Assembly (NCBI RefSeq): GCF_001184025.1
Contig: NZ_BBYG01000012.1
Location: 535,166 to 599,165 of the forward strand
DNA: 64,000 bases
DNA from: Streptomyces maremycinicus
GTDB taxonomy: Bacteria; Actinomycetota; Actinomycetes; Streptomycetales; Streptomycetaceae
Direction of reading: 5' to 3'
A program made the position numbers and the translations under genes. How positions within the stretch are numbered: the stretch's first letter is position 1; each line of letters opens with the position of its first letter. The notes below the pieces were generated by a model. That model made no database searches. It was not told the DNA's origin and worked only from the letters and a program-made list of their open reading frames with translations. Positions 42,580-51,049 of the stretch are shown here, piece after piece.

Positions 42580-42913
42580 AAGCGCTGGCCAGGGCTTCGT
42601 GGGTTTGTAGGATCTCCAGTGCAATGTGAGCGGGTCGTCGGTCCGAACCACTTGTATCGGACACCTTTGGCATCCGAAGATTTTCCTCCCCGCTCTCCGC
42701 AACCGTGCGCAGGGCGGGGAGCGTCTTTGCGGTCACCCTGCGGGGTGTGCGCAGACGTGTGAATGATCACAGCGTTCGGGGTCGCGGTGGTCGGGGCGTG
42801 GGGACGCCCGTTCATATGGCAAACAGGGGAAGAGCGGGACGGATGAGACGGGTGCGCGGGGCCTTGGTCGATGTGAACGCGACGCCGGGCGCGTACAACC
42901 CCCACGGGGGGAA
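42580..42913. other. 334-bp gap after asd with terminator and candidate short transcript
   Basis: TAGGAT at 42607-42612 resembles a -10. The palindrome GTCCGA-n10-TCGGAC lies at about 42639-42660. The terminator is at 42686-42721. The rest (42722-42913) is the sigma-factor leader, with no clear promoter recognised. Confidence 0.5.
42686..42721 (+). terminator. Terminator of ask-asd
   Basis: 16-bp stem, CTCCCCGC outermost, with one wobble and one mismatch, loop ACCG, followed by CGTCTTTGCGG. One of the clearest intrinsic-type terminators in the window. Confidence 0.85.
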
Positions 42914-43621
42914 GTGTGTCCAACTGGCGTGGCAGAGGTACTCGAACTCCCAGTGGCGCCCCGCGGCGCGGCCCTACGGCCGCCGCGAGCCGTCCTCCGA
43001 CCCCGCATGCCCGGCACGCCCGGCGGCATGCCGGTGATCGCGCCCATGCCCGCAGCGCGGCCCGCCCGCGTCCCCAGTCAGCGTGACGGCGCCGAGGCGA
43101 CCGTAGCCGCCGAGAACACCGAGGCGGCCGGCACCACCGTCGACCACCTCACCGAGACCTACCGGGCGCACTACCGCTCGCTGCTCGGTCTCGCCGCCCT
43201 CCTCCTCGACGACACCGCCTCCTGCGAGGACGTCGTCCAGGAGGCCTTCATCCGCGTCCACTCCGCCCGCAAGCGCGTCCGCGACCCGGAGAAGACCCTC
43301 GCCTACCTGCGGCAGACGGTCGTCAACCTCTCCCGCTCCGCCCTGCGCCGCCGCATCCTCGGCCTGAAGCTGCTCTCCAAGCCGATGCCGGACATGGCCA
43401 GCGCGGAGGAGGGCGCCTACGACCAGCTGGAGCGCGACTCGCTCATCAAGGCGATGAAGGGCCTCCAGCGACGTCAGCGCGAGGTCCTCGTGCTGCGCTA
43501 CTTCGCCGACATGACCGAGGCCCAGGTCGCCGCGACCCTCGGCATCTCCCTCGGCTCGGTCAAGGCCTACGGCTCGCGCGGCATCGCCGCCCTGCGCATA
43601 GCCATGGAGGCGCCGGCGTGA
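42914..43621 (+). CDS. SigE-family ECF RNA polymerase sigma factor
   Basis: Up to 235 residues. Region 2: YRAHYRSLLGLAALLLDDTASCEDVVQEAFIRVHSA; region 4: LQRRQREVLVLRYFADMTEAQVAATLGISLGSVKAYGSRG. The group is the actinobacterial SigE-type (TIGR02983-like) subfamily. The first ~75 residues are Pro/Ala-rich and the start is uncertain: GTG 42914, GTG 42929 (MAEVLELPVAP) or ATG 43007. The next gene begins in its stop (GTGA) and encodes a membrane protein, the usual position of an anti-sigma partner. Target promoters unknown. Confidence 0.9.
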   Translation: MCPTGVAEVLELPVAPRGAALRPPRAVLRPRMPGTPGGMPVIAPMPAARPARVPSQRDGAEATVAAENTEAAGTTVDHLTETYRAHYRSLLGLAALLLDDTASCEDVVQEAFIRVHSARKRVRDPEKTLAYLRQTVVNLSRSALRRRILGLKLLSKPMPDMASAEEGAYDQLERDSLIKAMKGLQRRQREVLVLRYFADMTEAQVAATLGISLGSVKAYGSRGIAALRIAMEAPA

Positions 43622-44784
43622 GCGGGGAAGCCGAAGGGCGGGACGCACACGGGAGCCACGAAAGCCACGAGCGCCACGAGCCGTTCGCGTGGCACGAGCC
43701 GACGTCCTCGTCGCGCAACCAAGAGCCGAAGCAATCGCACGCTGGGAACTCAACCGTGAACCACCACCTCGACGACCAGAGCCCCGAAGGGCTCGACTCG
43801 GACGAGCTGGCACTGCGCCGGATGCTGCACGACGCCGTCCAGGAGATGGAGCCGCGCGACGGCTCGCTGGACCACCTGCGGCGGGCCGTTCCCGTGCGGC
43901 GGGCCCGCAAGCGGCAGGCGGCCGTCGGCATGGCGGCCGCGGCCCTCTTCCTCGGCACCGCCGTCCCGGCCGTACTGCACGTCTCGAACGCGGGCGGCTC
44001 CGACGCCAACCCTTCCCTCGCCGGCCAGGCCTCACAGGCGCAGGGGGGCACGGATCAGGGCAAGGACCCCGCCGGCGGCTCCTCGGGCAAGGTCGGCGAC
44101 TCCTCCGGCGCCACCGGTGAACAGGGCCAGGACGGCGCCACCGACTCCGGCCAGGGCAAGGAGTCCGCGAGCGGCACCGCCTCCAGCGGCAGCGGACCGA
44201 CCTCCGAGTCCGCGGCGAGCGCGCCCGCCTGCGCGGCGGACCAGCTCGAGGCCGGCACCCCCGGCGTCGACGTCCCGGACGCGGCCGGCACCGTCTACGG
44301 CACCTTCCACGTCCGGAACGCCTCCGGCGCCACCTGCACCGTCAGCGGCGCCGTCACCGTGACGTTCGCCGCCCAGGGCGCGGCCGACGCCTCGAAGATC
44401 ACCGTCGCGGAGCACACCTCGGGGGACGCGGCGGCCGGTCTGCCCGACCCCTCCCTGTACGTCACCCAGCACGCGCTCGCCCCCGGCTCGGCCTATGAGG
44501 TGAAGTTCGCCTGGGTGCCGTCCGAGACCTGCCCCACGACCGGCGGCAGCGGCGGTGACACCGGTGGCTCGGCGTCCCCCTCCCCGACCCCGACCGAGCA
44601 GTCGAGCACGACCGGTGAGACCACCTCCGGCACCGCGGCCCAGATGTACACCGAGGACGGCACGGCCGACGGCAGTGTGAACGTGTCCTACACGGCCGAG
44701 AGCGGCTCCCCGACGAGCGTGGCCACGGTGTCCGGCGCGTGCGCGGGGACGATCTACCGGACGGGTGTGCTGGCGTCTTCCTGA
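43618..44784 (+). CDS. Single-pass membrane protein coupled to the sigma factor
   Basis: 388 residues. Cytoplasmic part ~115 residues (His/Ser-rich start, then DELALRRMLHDAVQEMEPRDGSLDHLRRAV). One transmembrane helix follows (AAVGMAAAALFLGTAVPAVL). Outside is a ~75-residue Gly/Ser/Gln linker and a beta-rich domain with cysteines (ACAADQ, GATCTVSGAV, SETCPTT, GACAGT) and a Ser/Thr/Pro region. The GTGA overlap with the sigma gene suggests an anti-sigma or sensor role; no zinc-binding anti-sigma motif is seen, so this is inference. Its 3' end overlaps the convergent SURF1 gene by 31 bases. Confidence 0.82.
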   Translation: MSGEAEGRDAHGSHESHERHEPFAWHEPTSSSRNQEPKQSHAGNSTVNHHLDDQSPEGLDSDELALRRMLHDAVQEMEPRDGSLDHLRRAVPVRRARKRQAAVGMAAAALFLGTAVPAVLHVSNAGGSDANPSLAGQASQAQGGTDQGKDPAGGSSGKVGDSSGATGEQGQDGATDSGQGKESASGTASSGSGPTSESAASAPACAADQLEAGTPGVDVPDAAGTVYGTFHVRNASGATCTVSGAVTVTFAAQGAADASKITVAEHTSGDAAAGLPDPSLYVTQHALAPGSAYEVKFAWVPSETCPTTGGSGGDTGGSASPSPTPTEQSSTTGETTSGTAAQMYTEDGTADGSVNVSYTAESGSPTSVATVSGACAGTIYRTGVLASS

Positions 44785-45653
44785 GGTTCCGCGGACTCCA
44801 TGGGCCCTGACTCCACGGACTCCACGGGCTCCTCGGACTCCACAGGTTCCTCGGATGCGACGGGCCCTGCGGACTCCGCGGGTTCCTCGGGGAGGATGCC
44901 GAGTTCGGCGTCCCGCGCGAACTCCACCTCGCGGCGCAGCAGCCGGAACCACATGAACACCACGAACCCGGCGAAGACGAACCACTCGCCGGTGTAGCCC
45001 AGGTTCTGGAACGCCTTCACGTCGAGCCCCGTGTCGGCCGCCGCGGTCGCGGGCACCGCCGTCATCCCCGGGTCCGCGGTGTCGAGCGTGACCCAGGCGT
45101 CGTAGAGGTCGTACGGCACCAGGTTGACCAGCGAGGCGGCGCTGATCGCGGAGGTCTGCCCGGCCGGCAGGCCGCCCTGTGCCCGCACCCCGTTGTCGCC
45201 CGGCGTCTCGGAGGCCTGGAGCGTGCCGGTGACGGTCACCCGGCCGGCCGGCGGCCGCGGGGCCTTCGCGGAGTCGGCGCTGCCGGGCAGCCAGCCGCGC
45301 ACCACGGGCAGCGCCTTGCCGCCGTCCGTGCGCAGCAGGGTCAGCACGTAGTACCCGTCCCTGCCGTCCAGCCGGCGGTCGGGCACCAGCAGCTGCTCGG
45401 CGTACCGGCCGGTGGCGGTGGTCTTCCTGCCGGAGGTCGACTTGTCCACGGGCAGCAGTTCGGCCAGCGGTCGCGCGGTCTGCGTGCGGGAGGAATCGGC
45501 CTGCTCCTTCGCGCTGCGGTGGTCGTCCACCCGCGCCTCGAACCGGCTCAGCTGCCAGGACCCCATGAACACGCAGAAGGGGATGGCCAGCAGTACGAAG
45601 ACGTTGATCCCCCACCAGCGGGGCGTCAGCAGGAACCGGTACACGCCCTCCAC
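44754..45653 (-). CDS. SURF1-family cytochrome oxidase biogenesis protein
   Basis: 299 residues. Two transmembrane helices flank an outside domain: N-terminal INVFVLLAIPFCVFMGSWQLSRF with the SURF1-typical W-Q-L-x-R after the first helix, VRGWLPGSADS, and C-terminal NLGYTGEWFVFAGFVVFMWFRLLRREVEF. SURF1 helps haem a insertion and assembly of cytochrome c oxidase. The tail after residue ~260 is a Glu/Ser/Pro low-complexity stretch (PVESEEPVESVESGPMES) produced by DNA repeats of the TCCTCGGACTCCAC type. Convergent overlap with the upstream gene. Confidence 0.92.
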   Translation of the reverse strand: MEGVYRFLLTPRWWGINVFVLLAIPFCVFMGSWQLSRFEARVDDHRSAKEQADSSRTQTARPLAELLPVDKSTSGRKTTATGRYAEQLLVPDRRLDGRDGYYVLTLLRTDGGKALPVVRGWLPGSADSAKAPRPPAGRVTVTGTLQASETPGDNGVRAQGGLPAGQTSAISAASLVNLVPYDLYDAWVTLDTADPGMTAVPATAAADTGLDVKAFQNLGYTGEWFVFAGFVVFMWFRLLRREVEFARDAELGILPEEPAESAGPVASEEPVESEEPVESVESGPMESAEPQEDASTPVR

Positions 45654-45763
45654 GGTACGGGGCGGCCACCGGCCACCGGCCCGCGGGGTGAGGCTCGGGT
45701 GCGGCCCGGGTGCGGCCCGGGTGCGGCTCGTCGGTGGGAAGAAGGTGCGAAGTCGGTGGGAAG

Positions 45764-45772
45764 TTATCCACA
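45764..45772. other. Single DnaA-box-like 9-mer
   Basis: TTATCCACA, identical to the strong E. coli DnaA box, lies 52 bases before the S9 peptidase gene, after a stretch of GTGCGGCCCGG repeats. A lone box; not an origin. It might titrate DnaA or be coincidental. Confidence 0.4.
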
Positions 45773-45823
45773 GCCTGGGGACCCTGGCGTCCGATTGTCG
45801 TCGCGGACGGGCAGTATGGGGTC

Positions 45824-47641
45824 ATGACTGAGAGCAACGGGTCCGCCGCACCCGAGCAGTACGAGGAGATGCCGGACTGGGAGAAGCGCTTCCGGGCGCC
45901 CCGGGTGTCGCTGCCCGACTGGGCGCAGGACGCGCCTGACCGCTCCCTGTTCGTTTCCAATGCGACGGGGACGTACGAGCTGTACGCCTGGGACCGGGCC
46001 ACGGGCCACCAGCGCCAGGTGACCGACCGGGCCAACGGCACGACGGACGGCGTGCTCTCCCCGGACGGCGCGTGGATCTGGTGGTTCGACGACAAGGACG
46101 GCGACGAGTTCGGTGTCTGGCGCCGTCAGCCCTTCGGCGGCGGGGCCGACGAGCCCGCCACCCCGGGGTTGGACGCCTCCTACCCGGCGGGCCTCGCCCT
46201 CGGCCGGGACGGCCGTACCGCGGTGGTCGGCCGCTCCACGGACGAGGAGGGCACGACGATCCATGTGACGCGGATCGGCGAGCCCCCCTTCGAGCTCTAC
46301 CGCCACCGGGAGTCGGCGGGCGTGGGCGACCTCTCCCACGACGGCACCCTCGTCGCCGTCGAGCACACCGAGCACGGCGACGCGATGCACTCCGCGCTGC
46401 GGGTCCTGCGCCTGGACGGCTCCAAGGTCGCCGAGCTGGACGACACCAAGGGCGGCTCCGAGGAACTGGGTCTGGAGGTGCTCGGCTTCGCCCCGGTCGA
46501 CGGCGACACCCGGCTGCTCATCGGCCACCAGCGCCGCGGCCGCTGGGAGCCCCTGGTCTGGGACGTGGCGACGGGCCTGGAGGAGGACCTGGACCTGGAC
46601 CTGCCGGGCGACGTGAGCGCGGAGTGGTACCCGGACGGCTCGGGCCTGCTCATCGTGCACAGCTTCGAGGCCCGCAGCGAGATGTTCCGCTACGACCTCG
46701 CGAGCGCCGCGCTCGAGCGGATCACGACCCCGCCGGGCACCGTCTCCGGGGCCACGGCCCGCCCGGACGGCAGCGTGGAGTACCTGTGGTCGTCCGCGGC
46801 CCGGCCGCCGGCGGTCCGCTCGACGACCGGAGAGGTGGTCCTGGACCCGCCCGGCATGAAGTCCCCCGGCTCGGTCCCGGTGGAGGACGTGTGGGTGGAG
46901 GGCCCGGGCGGCCGCATTCACGCCCTGGTCCAGCGGCCCGCCGGCGCGACCGGCCCGCTGCCCACCGTCTTCGACATCCACGGCGGCCCGACCTGGCACG
47001 ACAGCGACGCCTTCGCGGCGGCCCCGGCGGCCTGGGTGGACCACGGCTACGCGGTCGTCCGCGTCAACTACCGCGGCTCCACCGGCTACGGCCGGGCGTG
47101 GACGGACGCGCTGAAGCACCGGGTCGGTCTGATCGAGCTGGAGGACATCGAGGCGGTCCGGGAATGGGCGGTCGGCTCGGGCCTCGCCGACCCCGCCCGG
47201 CTGGTCCTCACCGGCGGCTCCTGGGGCGGCTACCTCACCCTCCTCGGCCTCGGCGCCCAGCCCGACTCGTGGACCGTGGGCATCGCGGCGGTCCCCGTCG
47301 CCGACTACGTCACGGCCTACCACGACGAGATGGAGGCGCTGAAGGCGATGGACCGCACGCTGCTCGGCGGCACCCCGGAGGAGGTCCCGGAGCGTTTCGA
47401 GACCTCGTCCCCGCTGACGTACGTCGACAAGGTGCGGGCCCCCGTCTACATCTCGGCCGGTGTGAACGACCCTCGCTGCCCCATCCGCCAGATCGACAAC
47501 TACGTCAAGCGCCTGGAGGCGAGGGGAGCGGTCCACGAGGTGTACCGCTACGACGCGGGCCACGGCTCCCTGGTGGTCGACGAGCGGATCAAGCAGGTCC
47601 GACTGGAACTGGACTTCGCGGAACGCCACTTGGGCCGGTAG
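45824..47641 (+). CDS. S9-family prolyl oligopeptidase-like serine peptidase
   Basis: 605 residues. The N-terminal ~350 residues are a beta-propeller (repeats such as DGVLSPDGAWIWWFDDKDGDEFGVWRR). The C-terminal alpha/beta-hydrolase domain has FDIHGGPTWHDSDAF, the nucleophile Ser in LTGGSWGGYLTLLGL, the acid in GVNDPRCPI and the His in DAGHGSLV. No signal peptide, so cytoplasmic. Peptidase or esterase activity possible. ATG 45824 is used; the longer upstream frame runs through the repeat-rich spacer. Confidence 0.93.
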   Translation: MTESNGSAAPEQYEEMPDWEKRFRAPRVSLPDWAQDAPDRSLFVSNATGTYELYAWDRATGHQRQVTDRANGTTDGVLSPDGAWIWWFDDKDGDEFGVWRRQPFGGGADEPATPGLDASYPAGLALGRDGRTAVVGRSTDEEGTTIHVTRIGEPPFELYRHRESAGVGDLSHDGTLVAVEHTEHGDAMHSALRVLRLDGSKVAELDDTKGGSEELGLEVLGFAPVDGDTRLLIGHQRRGRWEPLVWDVATGLEEDLDLDLPGDVSAEWYPDGSGLLIVHSFEARSEMFRYDLASAALERITTPPGTVSGATARPDGSVEYLWSSAARPPAVRSTTGEVVLDPPGMKSPGSVPVEDVWVEGPGGRIHALVQRPAGATGPLPTVFDIHGGPTWHDSDAFAAAPAAWVDHGYAVVRVNYRGSTGYGRAWTDALKHRVGLIELEDIEAVREWAVGSGLADPARLVLTGGSWGGYLTLLGLGAQPDSWTVGIAAVPVADYVTAYHDEMEALKAMDRTLLGGTPEEVPERFETSSPLTYVDKVRAPVYISAGVNDPRCPIRQIDNYVKRLEARGAVHEVYRYDAGHGSLVVDERIKQVRLELDFAERHLGR

Positions 47642-47894
47642 AGCTCGGTCCGGCTGAACCCCGGCCCCTCCTCCGGCGTTCGAGGAGCGGGGGTTCGGGG
47701 GCAGCACCCCCGAGGCCGGGAAGGGAGGGGCGGGGGAGGGGCGGCGGGGGCGGAAACCCCTTGGGGCGCGGCGGGGCGGCAGGGGGGGGAGCTGATGCCC
47801 CCGCGGCGGGGTGGCAGGGGCGGGAGCTGATGCCCCCGCGGCGGGGCGGCGATGCCCCCCCGCAGCCTCAGTCGCAGTCGCAGCAGTCGGAGCG
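47642..47894. terminator. Convergent spacer with terminator hairpin and repeats
   Basis: Hairpin TCGGGGG-cagca-CCCCCGA at 47695-47713 after CCTCCGGCGTTCGAGGAGCG, a type of intergenic element common in Streptomyces. Beyond it a GCTGATGCCCCCGCGGCGGG unit is repeated (47794-47813 and 47827-47846, partly again). No gene. Confidence 0.65.
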
Positions 47895-49856
47895 CTAGAC
47901 CCCCGCCCCCCTCCGCCTCTGCCGCCGCAGAAGCTCCGCCAACCCCCGGCGGGTGGCCGCCAGCACCACCCGGTCCTCGCTCCGCAGGACACGCGTGTCC
48001 GGAAGGTCCCACACCAGCCCCGACCCACCCTGCGGTTCCCGCCCCGTGTCCAGCGCCAGCACCCGCCAGTAGCCCGCCCGGAAAGCCTCCCCGACCGTCC
48101 TGCCCTCCAACTGCGCGTGCTCCCCGACCCGCAGCGCGGCGAACAGCAACACCCGCCGCTCCACCGGGATCGCCCCCAGGATCTGCCGCCCCATCATCGC
48201 CCCGGCGAAGGACGGCGCCGCCAGATGCGTCACGCTCCGGCTCCGGGTCAGCGCCTGCGGATGCGCGGCCCGCAGCGTGCGGTACACGGCGGTCGCGAAG
48301 TCGTCGTCGTACAGCCGCAGCACGACCCGCAGATCGGGCCGCAGCGACCGCGCGTACAGCGCGGCCTCCAGATTCGTCGTGTCGGAGCTGGTCACCGCGA
48401 GCAAGGCGTGCGCGCGATGGATCTTCGCGGCCTCCAGCACCCCCTCCTGCGTGACGTCCCCCAGCACCACCGGCACCCGCAACCGCCGCGCCACCGCCAG
48501 CCCCCGTGCCTCCGGCCCGGCCTCCACGCACACCACGGGGATGTCCAGCTCACGCAGGCGCGTCAGCACCCGGGTGCCGATCTTCCCCAGCCCGAGCAGC
48601 ACCACATGCCCGCCGAGCCCCCGGGGCGGCCGACGCAGGGCCCCCGCCCCGCGGAAGGTCCCGAGCGCCTCCAGCACCGCCGCCAGCAGCACCGGCAGCA
48701 GCAGCAACCCCATCAGCCCGGAGAGGAGTTGAAGGACCTGACGTTCGGTGGTGGCCCCGACGGCCGGGTCGTTGATGGCGAACAGGTCCAGCAACGTCAG
48801 ATACAGCGCGCCCAGCGGATGGATGCCGGTCACCAGCCACAGCGCCACCGCCAACGCGAACACACACCCGACGAGACCGGCCAGCGACCACCGCAGCCGC
48901 CGTGAGAACAGCGAGGCGAACGGCGCCATGACCCCGACGCCCCGCCCGGCGGGCAACGCGGGCCCGGCGGAGTAGGCGACCTGCTCCAGGACGACGGACC
49001 CGCGCCTGCCGGACACGGCCGCCTCCCGTACGGCCGCCGCGTCGGGCAGCAGCAAAGGCCCCTGCTCACCGCTTGCCTCGGAGCCGTCCGCGAAGGCCGG
49101 GTCGCCGCCGTCGGCGGAGAGCAGCGCCAGCGTGGGCAGGCCCGGCGGGTCGGACTCGCCGGGGCCGGTCGGCGGCCGCTCCACCGCGCGCAGCAGCAGC
49201 CCGTCCGTCTGGACGACCTTGCTGGTGCCGACGACAGCGGTCGCGGCGAGCGCGGGGGCCGCGGTGTCGGCGTCGGACAGCACGGTGGTCGAGGCGTCGC
49301 CGGCGGAGGCGTCATAGGAGTCGCCCGCCGCGACCGCGCTCTCGGCGGCCAACGCGGCCGCCTGATCGAGGAGTTCCTCGATGTGCTGGCCCAACCGCCG
49401 GTTGTAGAGCCGCAGGACGAGCCGCAGCCGGGGGTTGAGCCGACGGGCGGTGAGGGCGGCACGGATGTTGGTCTCGTCGTCGTCGTACACGAGCGCCAGC
49501 GCGGCGGCCCGCTCCACCCCCGCCTCGGCGAGCACCGCCTCGGTGGCCTCCACGGCCTCCAAGGTCCGCTGGCCGTTGGCCGGTTCGCCCGGGACGGCGG
49601 GCGTGCCGTTGCCCGCCGCGCGGTTGACGGCAGCGTTCACCACCCGGTCGAGCAGCGCCGCCGACACCGCGCGGGCCCGCCCCACCACCGGTGGCCTCAC
49701 CGTCCGCTCGGCGGGCGGCACGACGAGGGTGACCTGCTCCTCGTAGACCCCCCGCAGTTCGGCGGCGAGCCGGTGCGCCAGACCGTCGTCACCGCACACC
49801 ACCATGTGCGCGCCGGCGGTGCCCGGCGGCTGACCCTGATTCGGAACGCTCCCCAC
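47895..49856 (-). CDS. RCK-pore-RCK type potassium-channel-like NAD-binding protein
   Basis: 653 residues. Two TrkA/RCK-like Rossmann regions: residues ~18-160 (MVVCGDDGLAHRLAAELR, VYDDDETNIRAAL) and ~400-530 (VVLLGLGKIGTRVLTRLRELDIPVVCVEAG, VTSSDTTNLEAALYAR). Between them are hydrophobic helices with a pore-like segment (LGALYLTLLDLFAINDPAVG) but no TVGYG filter. A C-terminal RCK_C-like domain ends it. An insert of ~120 residues without clear structure follows the first Rossmann region. Start GTG 49856 lacks a good ribosome-binding site; ATG 49805 is an alternative. Role in ion transport is inferred. Confidence 0.8.
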   Translation of the reverse strand: MGSVPNQGQPPGTAGAHMVVCGDDGLAHRLAAELRGVYEEQVTLVVPPAERTVRPPVVGRARAVSAALLDRVVNAAVNRAAGNGTPAVPGEPANGQRTLEAVEATEAVLAEAGVERAAALALVYDDDETNIRAALTARRLNPRLRLVLRLYNRRLGQHIEELLDQAAALAAESAVAAGDSYDASAGDASTTVLSDADTAAPALAATAVVGTSKVVQTDGLLLRAVERPPTGPGESDPPGLPTLALLSADGGDPAFADGSEASGEQGPLLLPDAAAVREAAVSGRRGSVVLEQVAYSAGPALPAGRGVGVMAPFASLFSRRLRWSLAGLVGCVFALAVALWLVTGIHPLGALYLTLLDLFAINDPAVGATTERQVLQLLSGLMGLLLLPVLLAAVLEALGTFRGAGALRRPPRGLGGHVVLLGLGKIGTRVLTRLRELDIPVVCVEAGPEARGLAVARRLRVPVVLGDVTQEGVLEAAKIHRAHALLAVTSSDTTNLEAALYARSLRPDLRVVLRLYDDDFATAVYRTLRAAHPQALTRSRSVTHLAAPSFAGAMMGRQILGAIPVERRVLLFAALRVGEHAQLEGRTVGEAFRAGYWRVLALDTGREPQGGSGLVWDLPDTRVLRSEDRVVLAATRRGLAELLRRQRRRGAGV

Positions 49857-49951
49857 GAGGGAGAAGACTGCCTCACCGGGACGGGAGGTTCCACGGATGA
49901 GGTGAACAGGGTGAACGCCCCGTAGGGAACTCCCGTAGGAAAGGGGAGGGA

Positions 49952-51049
49952 ATGCGAGAAACAGGCATCAGGGAGAACACGGAAGCCGGAGGTGCGCGAC
50001 CCGTGGCCATCACCAGATCGGCCCCGCACGAGAAGGGCGCCCGCCGGGACCGGCCGCAGACAGCGTCCGCACCACTCACGCCGCCCACGCCGCCCGAGGA
50101 GCGTCAACTCACCTCACCCCTGGTCCTGACCATGGTGCTGCTCCTGATGGTGCTGCTCCAGGGCCCGATCCGCCGCGCCCTGTCCGCCCCGGTGATGCAG
50201 AGCTGGACGACGGTGTTCGTCGCCGTGGTGGTGCAGGCCCTGCCGTTCCTGGTGCTCGGGGTGCTGCTGTCGGCGGCGATCGCGGTCTACGTACCGCCCT
50301 CCTTCTTCGCCCGCGCCCTGCCCTCCCGGCCCGGGCTCGCCGTCCCGGTCGCCGGGGCCGCGGGCGCGCTGCTGCCGGGCTGCGAGTGCGCGTCGGTCCC
50401 GGTGGCGGGCGCTCTGGTCCGCCGGGGTGTGACCCCGGCCGCGGCCCTCGCGTTCCTGCTCTCCGCCCCGGCGATCAACCCGGTCGTGCTGACGGCGACG
50501 GCCGTGGCCTTCCCCCGCGACCCCGAGATGGTGCTGGCCCGTTTCGTCGCCAGTCTGCTGGTGGCGTGCGCGATGGGCTGGCTGTGGCAACGGCTGGGCC
50601 GCACGGACTGGCTGCGGCTGCCGGCCCACGCGCCGCACGAGGGGGAGACGAAGGGGGCCGCGTTCTGGGACTCGGTCCGGCACGACGTGATGCACGCGGG
50701 GGGCTTCCTGGTCCTGGGCGCGATGGCGGCGGCGACCCTGAAGGCCGTCGCCCCGGAGAGCTGGCTGCGTACGGCCGCGGAGAACCCGGCGGTCGCCGTC
50801 CTGACGCTCGCCGTCCTCGCGGTGGTCCTCTCCATCTGCTCGGAGGCGGACGCGTTCGTCGCCGCGTCGCTGACCCAGTTCTCCCTCACGGCCCGGCTCG
50901 CCTTCCTGGTGGTCGGTCCGATGATCGACCTCAAGCTGTTCGCGATGCAGACGGGCACCTTCGGCCGGGGCTTCGCGCTGCGCTTCGCCCCGGCGACCTT
51001 CGTGCTGGCCATCGGGTCGGCGGTCCTGACGGGATGGGTGCTGCTGTGA
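49952..51049 (+). CDS. Permease (ArsP/YraQ-type, PF03773-like)
   Basis: 365 residues. After ~50 disordered residues come about eight helices. The family hallmark GALLPGCECASVPVAGALVRRG holds two cysteines in a membrane motif, and a second half has a related LSICSEADAFVAASLTQF. These permeases are proposed to transport metals or metalloids. A GTGA overlap couples it to the TIGR03943-like gene, as in the ycgR-ycgQ pair of Bacillus. Start ATG 49952 follows GGGGAGGGA closely; GTG 50003 is an alternative. Confidence 0.9.
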   Translation: MRETGIRENTEAGGARPVAITRSAPHEKGARRDRPQTASAPLTPPTPPEERQLTSPLVLTMVLLLMVLLQGPIRRALSAPVMQSWTTVFVAVVVQALPFLVLGVLLSAAIAVYVPPSFFARALPSRPGLAVPVAGAAGALLPGCECASVPVAGALVRRGVTPAAALAFLLSAPAINPVVLTATAVAFPRDPEMVLARFVASLLVACAMGWLWQRLGRTDWLRLPAHAPHEGETKGAAFWDSVRHDVMHAGGFLVLGAMAAATLKAVAPESWLRTAAENPAVAVLTLAVLAVVLSICSEADAFVAASLTQFSLTARLAFLVVGPMIDLKLFAMQTGTFGRGFALRFAPATFVLAIGSAVLTGWVLL

